NCBI GenBank assembly: GCA_013115145.1
Contig: JAAPAO010000215.1
Location: forward strand, 1-51,871
From: Perkinsus chesapeaki
Lineage: Eukaryota > Perkinsozoa > Perkinsida > Perkinsidae
DNA length: 51,871 bases
Reading direction: 5' to 3'
The position numbers were made by a program, and so were the translations under genes. The notes under the pieces are model-generated. The model searched no databases, had not been told where the DNA came from, and worked only from the letters and a program-made list of their open reading frames with translations. How positions within the stretch are numbered: the stretch's first letter is position 1; every line of letters begins with the position of its first letter. Of the stretch, positions 1-10,673 are shown one piece after another.

Positions 1-15
1 CAGTACGCAGGCTTC

Positions 16-101
16 GGTTCTATAGTGTATTTTACACTGTGTAACGGTTAGCACTACAGACTTTGAATCTGGCGATCTGGGTTCAAATCCCGGTAGAACC
101 T
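16..101 (+). tRNA. tRNA-Gln (anticodon TTG) with 14-nt insertion in D-arm
   Basis: The acceptor halves GGTTCTA (16-22) and TAGAACC (94-100) pair perfectly and are followed by discriminator T101. The T-arm GGTTCAAATCC and an anticodon loop CTTTGAA with anticodon TTG are present, which reads CAA (Gln). A normal tRNA-Gln would be 72 nt; this one is 86 nt. The extra 14 nt lie in the D-arm between two copies of GTGTA (25-29 and 39-43), so either GTGT can pair with GCAC (51-54). The insertion could be a non-canonical intron, a replication-slippage duplication, or the mark of a pseudogene. Confidence 0.85.
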
Positions 102-431
102 TGTACATACTAGTAAAGGGTGTCCCATAGCTTTGCATCCAATTTTGAATGAGAGTTTCTCACCAACCAGGAGGTGTTTTAAAATGAAATTCTGAAGGTA
201 CTGTTTCCGAAACAGTACAAGTACGGCGGCTGCCCTCCAAAAAGTATTCGGTAACAGCCGCTTCAAGCAGCCGATCGTCTGGAGGCCGCTAGATGCACAG
301 TCATAGTGTTTTGCGGCATGTGGGTCCGAAGTAGAAGTGAATAGAACTCAAAGGCTATTGGGTGGACCCGGCACTGCTTAACGAAAGCTTCATGACTTGA
401 AACGGCACGTCATAGGATTGATCCAGCCACA
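102..431. other. Intergenic, nothing recognised
   Basis: About 330 bp between the tRNA and the end of the minus-strand gene that follows. I see no coding region, repeat or RNA structure here that I can support. Confidence 0.5.
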
Positions 432-1292
432 TCAGTCTAGGTCTACCAACTTTATATTCTCTGGTAATTCCTCAAGTTCTTCGGGTCTGCGTTTTATCAT
501 TCGAGACTTGAGCAGTTCAAGACATTCGCTGTTTACCTCAGCCTCGAGTGTGCGACCGAGGGATAATATGAGACGACCGTCCCGCTTGAAGAAGAAGAGG
601 TCGCTTTGCTGTATTAAGTCTTGAGAAAGATATACGATAACAAAGTAACCAGAGAGGCTTGCCACGGCTGGATCTACCATGTAGAGATAGTCATCGTTCC
701 CACGCGCCCCACACAGAATCTTTCCCGAAAACGTCTCGATCTGAGGATTCCTGAAATCTTGCTCAACGACCTTGCTAGCCACCGAATGAGTAGCGCTGCA
801 TATGGAACGATCGAAGGGAATATCGCAGTTGACCACGAGCCAGCGCACGTCGGCAGAAGATACTTTCGGTTGGCCTCCCAACTTCATAGGCACATAAAGA
901 GCGCCTGCGTCTGATCGCTCCAGCCGATGTCGAGAACTAAGAAAAAAGTGCTCCGTCGCAAAGACTGACCCCCGAGCTCACTTCCGTATGCATCCGCTGC
1001 TAGCTTGCTCGCGCTCGACCCACTCCAACTTCTCTGTTCTGCTATATCTCGTAGGCTCGAATCGGCCATCTCTCACAGAAATAGGCAGAAAATGTGTTAT
1101 AGCGGTTCGTGATAGCAGCCCGTAGCTTGGGCAGGGGATCCACTCCCCCTCAGAATTCCGTACCGGGGGCCTTGGGATATGCAGGTCCACCAGGGATGGG
1201 GACCGACGCTCGCCTGTGAAGGTCAGACGGCCAAACACATCTTGTAGAGTTAGCTGCTGCCTCAGGAAAGCTAGCCACTCCGCGAAAGCCAT
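432..1292 (-). CDS. Hypothetical protein, 271 aa, two exons
   Basis: Exons 1292-982 and 936-432 are joined by a 45-bp GT-AG intron; the two exon lengths together keep the frame and give 271 residues from an ATG at 1292. The intron acceptor has a good pyrimidine tract. I recognise no domain. The protein is mixed alpha/beta in character with no signal peptide or membrane segment, and ends in an acidic tail (RRPEELEELPENIKLVDLD). The two-exon structure with typical local intron length supports a real gene. Function unknown. Confidence 0.6.
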
Positions 1293-1780
1293 TGGCGCGG
1301 TCGGTGGAAGATGCCGAGCTACTGAAGCCGGAAGTAGCAGTGCCTGCGGATGCCCCTGAGGCGAAAAATATCGAAGGTTACCTGACCTGTATCGTCTTCA
1401 CAGCCTCAACGGCAACCGCTGGCTTCTTAATGTACGCCGCGAAGTATCGGCAAGTAGCGCTGAGATTGAGGACAAAGCTTAGGCCGATTGTCAGGGAGTA
1501 GTCAGCGATGAGCTCAATAATTTCAAGAGGTATCCTAGGAGACTGAGCCGTCATTCAGAACAGAGAAATAACATTAACAGAACTGATCGGCTAGTGACCG
1601 TGACAGCCAGTACTCCAATGGCTTCTTGATCGCCGTCTATGTAGTGAGGCCATCCACCGTAATGGCAATGTGGCGATACGAAGGCTTTACTGGTGCTACT
1701 AAGAACGCAACTCCAGAACGAGGCATGAGAAGCTGTTTTAGATACGACTGTATGCATGCGGCGCTACTGTAGCTCACTTC
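1293..1780. other. Intergenic, possible small reading frame
   Basis: A plus-strand frame at 1292-1501 could encode about 69 residues with one hydrophobic stretch, but it has no ATG and overlaps the start of the minus-strand gene. I do not call it. Nothing else is seen. Confidence 0.4.
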
Positions 1781-4153
1781 CTAACGCCCACAACTGCTGC
1801 TGCCCTTCTCTCTTCCTCGTGCTTTACTGGACTCGAACTCTCCTCGAGGGTGGGCCATCCCTCCTGTGATAAAGTCTGCAGGAGATTCCTCTCCCGCCTC
1901 CCCGCCCCTCAGAGAATACTGTCGCATCTGTATTTCCATGTTCTGCTTTCGTAGCGCCATTCTCATTCGGTGCATCCTCCTCAATATGCTATTAACCTCT
2001 TTCCGTCTTCTCTCATCCTCATCCCCGCCTGCTTCACCCTCTTCCTCTAATGAATGCAACAGCCGCCGTTGGCGTGATACCTTCGTCGGTGACCCTCTGT
2101 TGACCGACGGTAATGGATCAACGCTAGCAGCACGCAAGCGAGACCTCGGCAACACAGGTACTGCCTCGTGGCCACGCGGTCGTCTAGCTTGGCCTGCCTC
2201 GGGCGTCCCCTTCGATGCCACTATATAGGTGTCAGGGTCCAGGGGTGCACCCGATTCCGTTGTGGCTGATTCGCGGCTGATGCTACCAGCTCCATAGTAG
2301 GTTGTAAATGATGTGGACCGGTACACCATCCCAAGTTCATGAACAGACGGCCGAGGATCCCTGGCAGTTGCCGGATAATCTTCCATTCCTTCTCCTCCTC
2401 CTGGGCGGCAGCGGCGATCTATCGGAGGTACCACCATCCGCAGGCCGTGTGGTGAATTCACTACTGGATGATGCACTGGCTTGAAAGGGTTAGCTAGATT
2501 CTCCTTGCTAATGTGATCGTACTCTAGCAGATAGGTGAGACCCGCTACGTCCTGCCTATCCTTGCTGTTCCCCCTGCGGTGAGGTCTGTGTGGCACTGGC
2601 TCCAAAGCCCGATCTCTGTCCCGAGACTCGGACCTAGCCCTTCGCATCCCCTCCCATGGCCCTCTGAAATCAGGTCGGCCTGGTCGACTACTATAAAGCT
2701 TCAGCTGCAAGTCTTTTAGTTCTTGCTCTGTCTGCCTCTTTTCCTCCTCGGCCAACTGAAGTTCTTGAATCATGTCATCTTGAGATTGCGGCCCAGTATT
2801 CACAGAGGGCTCAACCACCCTTCGGAGGCCCATTGCATCGAGTTGCCCAACGAGCGTCCTATAAGCCTCCTGAGCACCTCTCGCTCCACTATGAGATTTG
2901 ATACAGGAGCACACTCCTGCCACAGTAGCCGCTATTCTGGAACGGACTGCCGGAAGGGTTAGAATGGCCTGGAGGCTGGGCCGATGCTTGGTGCTATCAG
3001 ACAGCATGAGGACTATGAGATCCTGCATGCCCCTGCTACAGGTCATTCGACCGTACTGACCCTGCATTATCTTCAGCGCCAACCCTTGGAGTGTGTCCCC
3101 CTCAAAGGCATATCGGCCATGGAGGATCTCATAGAGGATGCAACCGAGCCCCCAGACGTCCGACTCGTAACTGTATGGTTTGCCCTTGTAAATCTCAGGT
3201 GACATGTACACAGGTGTTCCGATCATTGTGGAGGCTAGTGCAGCCCTGCCCAAAGAGGGGTTGGAGGAGGGACCTTCCAGCATCTGTCTAGGTCGTTTCT
3301 TAATGCTAGAATGATCAACACTAACTTACCTTACTCACGCCGAAGTCTCCCAGTTTCAGGACAAGGCACCCGTCTGAGGCAGGGCCGGCAGGTTTCAGAA
3401 GAAAAACGTTCTCAGTCTTCATATCGCGATGAAGAACCTATGACGCCCGTCTCATTAAGCCTCCGCGGAAGTACACCAACCTTCTGTGAATGCATCGCTT
3501 GGAGAGCCAGACATAGCTGGATGAGCCAATTAGTGGCCGTGTCTTCCAGAGCCGGTGACAGCGGCCCTCCGGCACTCCACATGTTATGAATGTGGACACC
3601 GAGGTCACCAGATGAGCAGTATCTTGACAGAGCCAGTGTCAGCCACAATTCAGCTCAGAAAGGTCCAGTACTCCATCACTATGCATATGGCATCATCAGG
3701 AGTTACAAATGACTCTTTATGCCTAAAAGAGCCTCCAGATGCTTGCACTGGTCTGTCTCTCACCAGACGATGTTGGGATGGCCCTTGAGAGCTTCCATGA
3801 GGTGCACTTCCTGCTTCACTTGCACCTGCTGCCGATTCCCTACGTCCCTGAGTGGCACCCTCTTCAAACAGTACAGCTTATGGTCCAGGGAAGATTCAAC
3901 CACAAATACCTGAGGCTCATATCAGCTACTTCATCGTTAACTCCACCAGCCCTACCTCACCGTATGCTCCTTGACCCAACGTTCTTGTTACTCGATAAGT
4001 ATCCCCGTCATCTCCCCCACCTCTTAAAATATCACCCACTCTTATTGACCGAGGCTCAAAGGAGGCAGGTGCTCCATGATGATGGTGGTGGTGGTCAAGA
4101 TGCCGTCGATTGTCAGATGAGCCGACTATGTATGATGGGCCAACACGTGCCAT
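1781..4153 (-). CDS. NEK-type serine/threonine protein kinase, 715 aa
   Basis: Six exons: 4153-3956, 3909-3764, 3722-3672, 3622-3481, 3437-3330, 3283-1781 (introns 41-49 bp, all GT-AG, phases consistent). The kinase domain is complete: glycine loop GQGAYGEV at about 60-67, VAIK-type lysine in CLKRV (K82), Glu of helix C (E100), HRD in VLHRDMKTEN (182-184), DFG (210-212), and GTPVYMSPE. The ASTMIGTPVYMSPE and SDVWGLGCILYE signatures are typical of the NEK family. The C-terminal half is low complexity with a short coiled coil (IQELQLAEEEKRQTEQEL, near 385-410) and basic patches. The N-terminus carries a run of six histidines. NEKs act in mitosis and flagella; the substrate here is unknown. Confidence 0.9.
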
Positions 4154-4351
4154 AGGGTGGACCCTAGGCAATGACCCCGCCGGTTTCACCAGTTTCGCGC
4201 CTTTGTGTACTAACAACACAAGCGTTCCTTTTAGTGTGGAAATGATAAATGGAAATGAGTTATGACGTGATGATTACGATTACGACAACAACGTAACGAT
4301 ATTCTTCTTGACGATCTTGGATAATATATCTACAGTAATGGTAATAGTCAA

Positions 4352-6934
4352 TCAACCTTCAGCAGCAGAGCTGCTTTGGCTTGCGAACGCCGGGCTGTGC
4401 TTAAGATACTGCAAGTGAGGCGTCCAGAACGATGCCGCCGAGGACGGCTGTAGTCCTGGCGAGTTGGCAAAAGTTAAGCATGTCGCTGCTGCTATGTTAT
4501 TGCTGTTGTTATTAGCAGTAGGAGTAGTGGCTGCTGTAGTAGACGATGAAGCCGAGCTAGCACTTGTAGCAGTGCTTGTTGCTGCTACCGCTCCTGTCGT
4601 TTGAGGATAAGATACGACAGTAGCGGATGACATAGTCGTCTGATAGGGCATAAAGGTTGGACTCAAAGCATAGCCAAATGAGGGTACAGCTTTACCGTAT
4701 ACGCTACCGTCCACTCCAACCGCCGACGACGACGATGAGCCACCAATAGCACTATCTTCCAGCTGGATGTCATCATCCATCATAGGACCATCACCGTTGC
4801 TCGGCCCAAAGGAGGGCATCCGAGATGGGGTGATCTGGGTAGCAGGGAAAGCAGGACTTCGCAAGTACTTAGGTAATGCTGATGAGAACATGCGGCTCGA
4901 CAACGGAGGAGAGCCAGGGTTAAATAAGGGTGATAAAGGTACATAAGATGAAGCTGTTGTTGACGTTGACGTTGTTGGCAGAGTTCTAGCTCGCTTGGCA
5001 TCGGAGGGGGTGACCGCGGAGGCGGTACCATCACCACCATCTCCTCCGGCACCAGGAGGATCGGCTGCGATTTCAATATCGGTGGTGGAGAGAGAGCTCT
5101 GACCACTGCCGCCGAAAAGGACACTATCAGCCAGTTTAGTGCTATCCAGCTTCACACCACTCCTACCCGCCTCCTCTTTAGCCACAGACCGGTCTCGCTT
5201 CCGGGATGGTCGTGGCAAGGGCGGGCTCCTGCTGGTGCTGGCCATCGGCCTCGGCCACATTGTCGATGGATAAGGCATCATAAACGGCATAGACATCATA
5301 TTACCAGGTCGGGCAGTGCCATAAACAGCTTGTGCCAATGATGGTACTACACCAGGCCTTCTAGACTGTTGAGATGACATAGAGTTCTGCACCGAGGGTC
5401 GAGGATCAGCTGCTCCCGAAGCCGAGTTATGAGTGCCACGCTCCGCCCTCAGCTTGGCCACCACTTCTCTTATCATCGTGTGACTCTCCTCAGCGATAAA
5501 TGATTCCCTGGCCTGATCCGACTCGAAAGTCTTATGCTGCTCCTCAATCATTCGCTCCACTTTAGCTCTTGCCGAATCAACCGAGTCCTCCATAACCCTG
5601 CGGTCGGATACAGCATCCGCCAGATTCCGCCTCAATGGACCGTAAATACGTTTCTTGTTAACATATATAGTAGCATTGTAACCGCCATTATTCCGCCAGA
5701 CACCTTTAGGCGCCGCATAGGGCTTCTTTCGACGCTTAATCCCAGCCACCGCCTCCGCCGCTGCCGACGAACTACTTCGCATTCCATCTGGTCTCATCAT
5801 CTCGCCTCCCTGGCCATATCCTCTAGTGCCTGGATAGCCTCCCCCATAGTACCATGGATTGCTGCTCATAGCAGCAGCATAGCTCCACTGGTTATACTGT
5901 AGCTGCTGAAATTGCTGCCAGGTCTGAGTATCCACTCCTTGCATATTGCCATCCGCCCCCCCAACAGCAGCAGCAGCTACTGCCTGCGTATCCGGAGCAA
6001 CCTCTAGCGTAAACTCATTGCACTTCATATCATCACCGTTGTCAGGGCCACCATCCAGGGAGCAATCCTCTGTGATGGCCACCAAGGGTAACGTGCCGAC
6101 CTCGGACTCGGCCATGTGATCATCATTTGAGCCAACAACGCTCGCCGTCGGAGAGGTATCTGCCTTGGGAGTAATGACCCCGAGATCCAATGTCTTGGTG
6201 TCATCACTGTTTGCCACCGATGGCGATGAGCTGCCAGGGGAATGGACTCCAGCCGATAACAACGCCGCTGTCAGTTGGCCAGACATACCACCACCGCCGG
6301 CAGAGGAATGTTGCACGCTTCCTACAGCAGGAGACGGCAACTGGGCCTCGACAGTAGCCGGACCTTCGCCAGACAGAGCTGGCGGCCGCGGTGGTGACGT
6401 AGCGGAGGCCTTCCCCCCTCCTCCTCCTGCTGCTGCACCTGCTCTCTTCATTTGTGCGTGGGCAATAAGTGCCTGTTGCTGCTGTAGCAGCATATACTGC
6501 TGCCATTGTATCTGTTGATTCATATTCTGTAACTGTGCTGCAGCCATAGCAGCTCCCATCATCGACATAAACACTGGATTCTCCCCATCACCCGAGCTTG
6601 TGACGCCGCCACTCGATGCATCTAAAACGTCACCTCCGCCAATAGCCTCCAACAGCTCCGGTGGAGACTTCTCCTGTTGACCATAACTGCCATCGTCATC
6701 CATCATAGAGTGATGACTTGATGTATCCATAATAGGATAAAGCTGTGATGCCGATGAAGATGGCGGTGGCGGTGGAGAAGGCTCATGTAGTTGATGGTTG
6801 GACAGTGAAGTGACGTGCGGGACCATTGATGAGATAGAGGATGATGGCGATGAGGCCCCACCATCTATCAGCCCCGCAGGCCGATGCTCTGCGCCGCCGC
6901 CGAGCGACGGAATCTCTGGTAAACTCTCTGACAT
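4352..6934 (-). CDS. AP2-domain putative transcription factor, 860 aa
   Basis: One uninterrupted exon with ATG at 6934. A single AP2-like DNA-binding domain lies near residues 405-450: it starts APKGVWRNNGGYNATIYV and continues with NKKRIYGP, which matches the GVxxxxGxWxAxIxVxxKRIxxG pattern of AP2 domains. A basic patch KRRKK (about 398) just before it could be a nuclear signal. A charged helix (ARAKVERMIEEQHK) follows. The rest is low complexity: Ser/Ala/Gly runs, a Gln/Met-rich stretch near 140-165 and poly-His/Asp near the start. AP2 proteins are the main transcription factors of apicomplexans and relatives. The long single exon stands out from its intron-rich neighbours. Targets unknown. 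Confidence 0.85.
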   Translation of the reverse strand: MSESLPEIPSLGGGAEHRPAGLIDGGASSPSSSISSMVPHVTSLSNHQLHEPSPPPPPSSSASQLYPIMDTSSHHSMMDDDGSYGQQEKSPPELLEAIGGGDVLDASSGGVTSSGDGENPVFMSMMGAAMAAAQLQNMNQQIQWQQYMLLQQQQALIAHAQMKRAGAAAGGGGGKASATSPPRPPALSGEGPATVEAQLPSPAVGSVQHSSAGGGGMSGQLTAALLSAGVHSPGSSSPSVANSDDTKTLDLGVITPKADTSPTASVVGSNDDHMAESEVGTLPLVAITEDCSLDGGPDNGDDMKCNEFTLEVAPDTQAVAAAAVGGADGNMQGVDTQTWQQFQQLQYNQWSYAAAMSSNPWYYGGGYPGTRGYGQGGEMMRPDGMRSSSSAAAEAVAGIKRRKKPYAAPKGVWRNNGGYNATIYVNKKRIYGPLRRNLADAVSDRRVMEDSVDSARAKVERMIEEQHKTFESDQARESFIAEESHTMIREVVAKLRAERGTHNSASGAADPRPSVQNSMSSQQSRRPGVVPSLAQAVYGTARPGNMMSMPFMMPYPSTMWPRPMASTSRSPPLPRPSRKRDRSVAKEEAGRSGVKLDSTKLADSVLFGGSGQSSLSTTDIEIAADPPGAGGDGGDGTASAVTPSDAKRARTLPTTSTSTTASSYVPLSPLFNPGSPPLSSRMFSSALPKYLRSPAFPATQITPSRMPSFGPSNGDGPMMDDDIQLEDSAIGGSSSSSAVGVDGSVYGKAVPSFGYALSPTFMPYQTTMSSATVVSYPQTTGAVAATSTATSASSASSSTTAATTPTANNNSNNIAAATCLTFANSPGLQPSSAASFWTPHLQYLKHSPAFASQSSSAAEG

Positions 6935-7103
6935 TAGTCAGGGTAATAACTAAACGCGCCTTCGTGCACAACACAGCAGCAGAATTAGTACGCAAGTTCA
7001 GCCAAAGCAAGATTGCGCAAACTTGCTTTCTTACGATTTCTCAACGCATGTGCCCAACGCGTCACACCTCACTGGCTCAAGGCAAGAATGGTTAAAGAAA
7101 CTA

Positions 7104-10089
7104 TTATTTATTGCTCGTACGTCTTGATTGGTTTGTCCAGGGTAAAACACGACTGGACGGGGCTGATGAGCTGGCGGCCGGGAATAATGGCACCTGAGAG
7201 AGCTATTGCAATGACAAGACGTCACCATACATCCTCTTACTGAGGCACTCGGCTGATGGCTTCGAGACATAGACGAAGGCGCATTATCAACGCCATCGTC
7301 ATCATCCTCATCATCAGAATCAGCGTTTAAGAAGTCAGCGAAGCTGGTTGGCCCTCCGCCTGTGCTCGTCTTAACCCGTTTGGTCCGGTCAGGAGGCGGG
7401 CCCGCGGCCGTTTCTCGCGCCCGTTTAATTGTGCGAGATGCGCTCTTCGCCTTTGGCTTGGCCTTGGCTTTTGCTTTGGCTTTCCCTTTCGCCTTGGCTT
7501 TTGCTTTGCCCCTGGGCTTTCCAGCCACTGGCTGGACTGACCGGAAATCATCATCTGAATCCATCCCGTCCAACTCAGACTCGCCGAACTCTTCCTTCAC
7601 AGCAGGTAGTCTTCCCCGAGAACTTGTCGAGTTCGAGGAAATCCTCGACGAAGCTGCTCCAGGTGATGACATGCCGCTCTGCTGCCCAGCAGTGGTATCC
7701 GGCTGAAATAAACCATCCAGCCTAATCGGGTCTCCTACGGCTCACCTCCGATCCTCCAACAGCGTTTCGCCGCACCCCTTCCGCTCGTGTCCTTGCTGCT
7801 TCCCTAATAACCCCCTCCTGGGCCGGTACGTGTGCCCGATCAGCCTCTATTGAGTCCGTAGTTTGCTTCACCACATCCGATACGAACTGCGTTATCGCTG
7901 TTGTCTCATTCTTGTGTACATACCTGTAACCATACTTGCCATCCCCTTTCCTTCTTCACCTTGGTCCGTTGGTCCTTACTCTTGTACCACTTCGTTGAGC
8001 CTGGTCTCCGGGATAAGGTCGAGGCAATCCGCACCATTAACGTAGTGGAATATGATATCCTGCATTTGGTCTCTATCGGCTCCCGCGTCTCCACCAACTC
8101 CACCGGCCGCATGGTCCTCCAAATTAATTTGCACTGAGGAGATACACCTTCCCCATCTCACAACAACAACAACGCTCCGTCATACACTCATTTTTCTTCT
8201 GTCTCGGTGCTCGCTTTTTCTTTTTATGCAACAGCAGTATATCTGCCGGATTCGCGACCTCCTCGAGAAACTGTTGACCGAACTTCTGGTTGGGTATGAC
8301 GGGATAGCTGCTCCCCGCTGGCAGGCCACCGCCACCACCATCGCCGTCCTCGTCTTCATCCACTGTCACGTCAACTCGTAACCGTATCAAAGGTCTGGCC
8401 TGAACCGACCACTCACCCCAGTAACCATCCAGACTGCACCCTTACAGCGCGGGCAGAATCTCGCTTGTATAGAGGGGTGACGCCACTCTCCTCAAGCCAC
8501 TGTTTGTAGGCCTTAACTTGCTGCTTGCCAAGATCTTTGCCGTGGGACACCATTGCCTTCACCACTCCACTGAGAGAGTTCCAGGCCTAACCAGGAATAA
8601 GTCATCGTCAGCGATAACCTGCTAACCCACCAGCTCTTCCATAGATTCACCGCTGCCATCTGACCGCCGCTCCCTCTGTGCTATCAACTCCTTCATCGAC
8701 TGACGAGACACAGTCGTGCTGAAACCGTCACAGATCTGGCGCTCACCACATCCTGGACCAACAGCGGTCTTGGGCTTGTTAACGGTATGGGCGTTGTACG
8801 CCATCCTCGCCCCTTCAGAAGCTCCAACAGGAAGATATGCTTGGGCAAACTCTCCCCGGCAGACAGAGAGGTCTGCATCTGCCAGCGGAGAGGAGGTGCG
8901 CACCCGAAAGATTCTTCAAAGGTTACCGAAGAGCCTGGTTGGAGTACAGAGAATCCTTGAGCCGTCTCCACTGGGTCAACGATGGACTCATGCTCGTGGC
9001 CCCAGATAACCAAGTCAAGGAAACCTGACAGACACTGCCGTGGGTGACTCCATCACAGCCTCGACCGCCGCTTACTGGGGAGCTGAGCATTCTGTAGAGA
9101 GCTACTGCCAGGCACACCCCCGGCCGCTCCTTTATACCGATTCTGGTGGACCAGCATAACCGAGAAGTACTCGCTTTCCGAGTCGGCACTACCCTCTCCA
9201 GGAGGGACCTCGAACCTGACCTACTGGAGGAGACCGATGGTCATCAGCGCTACTGTCAAGGAGGCATCACCTTGCCAGCATTGATAGCTCTATTGAGCCT
9301 CTCATCCCGCATGTTTCCCAGCCCATAAAGAGCCAGCTTCGTCTCCCCCTTCTGTATGAGTATAGGCCTTATCACTATTCGATCCAAGTCCATCTGCTGA
9401 CCGAAGTAATTCACCTGAAATCGCCAATAACTCTGTTAAGCTCTTCCTCAACCTACGAGCCTGTTAGTGTGCAGTAGGTCTATAACGGACATGTTGCCCG
9501 CCCCTCCGGGCTCGTCATGATTCCCATGAATCATAAACCTGCTCAAACACTCCTCCCAGCTGCTTCCAGGCCACCATAAGCTCACACTGGCAGCCCCACA
9601 TTGTAGTTGGGGTCCTCATAGTTCGGCGGCTCGTCCCTTATAACTCCGTTCTCGTCTTGTGTGGGAAGCACCTAAATTATCAGGTATCTGCAACAGGGAG
9701 ACCGCTTCTGCCAGACTTGAATCCGAATCGGTTGGTCTCCCATGACAGTCTGTCGGAGTATCTCGTTAACTTGTTTCATAGTCAATCGATCTGGCCTAAC
9801 AATATATTGCTGAAAAGCAGCTTTCTGACACCTCTAGCTGCTACCTTGCAACATCAAAAAGGTCTCCGCCGTGAACAACTAAGTCGACCTGAGCCAACTT
9901 GGCTCGCTGCATCGCCTCCTCGAACGCACACACTGAATCGAGGCTCCTCACCGGATCGTCCTGAGTTTGGCAGAATAAAGCGGCGCACGGTCAAGACCAA
10001 CCCACCAGCTTATGGCCGACATGGTTATCGGTGATGACCATAATCCTCATCAATGACTCGTCGCCGACATTTCCATCATTCGAAGCCAT
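7104..10089 (-). CDS. MRE11: MRE11 double-strand-break repair nuclease, 755 aa, 16 exons
   Basis: Exons (minus): 10089-10006, 9960-9845, 9795-9717, 9671-9586, 9538-9457, 9414-9271, 9220-9076, 9024-8927, 8872-8747, 8699-8631, 8586-8446, 8399-8186, 8133-7980, 7923-7746, 7702-7241, 7193-7104. All introns are GT-AG, 42-56 bp, and phases agree throughout. All metal-binding motifs of the Mre11 phosphodiesterase core are visible: DNHVGH (D21, H23), HGGDLFD (D61), HGNHDEP (N128-H129), LVHQN (H222), WGHEHE (H255, H257). QPGSS and RPLIRLRVDV of the capping domain, and the later LNEVVQE segment, also match the family. The tail (about 633-658) is a Lys-Ala repeat resembling histone H1 tails, then an acidic stretch DSDDEDDDD. 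The usual partners are Rad50 and Nbs1. The last intron (7240-7194) is inferred; without it the tail would read on to 7031. Confidence 0.95.
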
Positions 10090-10673
10090 CTTTCATAATA
10101 TACAAATCAAACTACCAGGACTACCGCGCGCCGCAAAATTCATAATTCCATCAAATCTCTCCATAAATCCATATTTTACGTGCAAGGTGAATTCTGCAAC
10201 CAATTGAGGTCGGGATGCCCCTGGACTTCGACGAGCGCCGGTCATTTACAACACGATACGTAACGAGTGATAAACATCTGTTTTAACAACACCCGAACAT
10301 GATATTAATTTTCAACGATTATTAACAACAAGTTTTAACCAGTTTCGCCAACATAGCGTCCGCCAAAGCAGATCCAAGCACGCCAGTTGTCAGAATGAGC
10401 TCTCTTGTATGAAAATTGAGTGTACTCCTGAAACAGATGTCAATAACTTACGCCAGGCCCGGGATTCGTGTCCGCGACCGACTTCCCAGGGCACGTTCCA
10501 TATCAAAGCGGGCGATTATCGTATAGTTTAGGACCCACTAAAGGTTGCTCTAGCGTCAGAGAGCGTTCCTACTATAGAGACGTGAGGGTGTGGAAGATGA
10601 TAAATATGTTCCTAGTAGAAGTGAAACTCACCCCACTGGGCCACTGGTAACACGTTCTACTGTGGAGCATATG
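10090..10673. other. Intergenic, nothing recognised
   Basis: 584 bp between MRE11 (start at 10089) and the kinesin 3' end. Small open frames exist but show no codon or splice support. If the last kinesin exon were spliced at the GTGAGA near 10722, the kinesin could extend slightly into this stretch. Confidence 0.4.

Noticed and set aside
1292-1501. Plus-strand frame of about 69 residues with one hydrophobic stretch
   Set aside because: No ATG (would begin TTG), overlaps the start of the minus-strand gene, no exon found upstream.
3284-3329. 31-bp version of the NEK intron (acceptor at 3299)
   Set aside because: Both acceptors keep the frame, but the one at 3284 gives a 46-bp intron like all the others in the gene.
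4080-4105. Hexahistidine run in the NEK N-terminus as a sign of an engineered tag
   Set aside because: It is encoded within a natural intron-containing exon and flanked by ordinary sequence; a simple codon-repeat expansion explains it.
7362-7725. Plus-strand Ala/Leu-rich frames opposite the MRE11 tail
   Set aside because: Antisense of the Lys-Ala repeat; composition is forced by the repeat.
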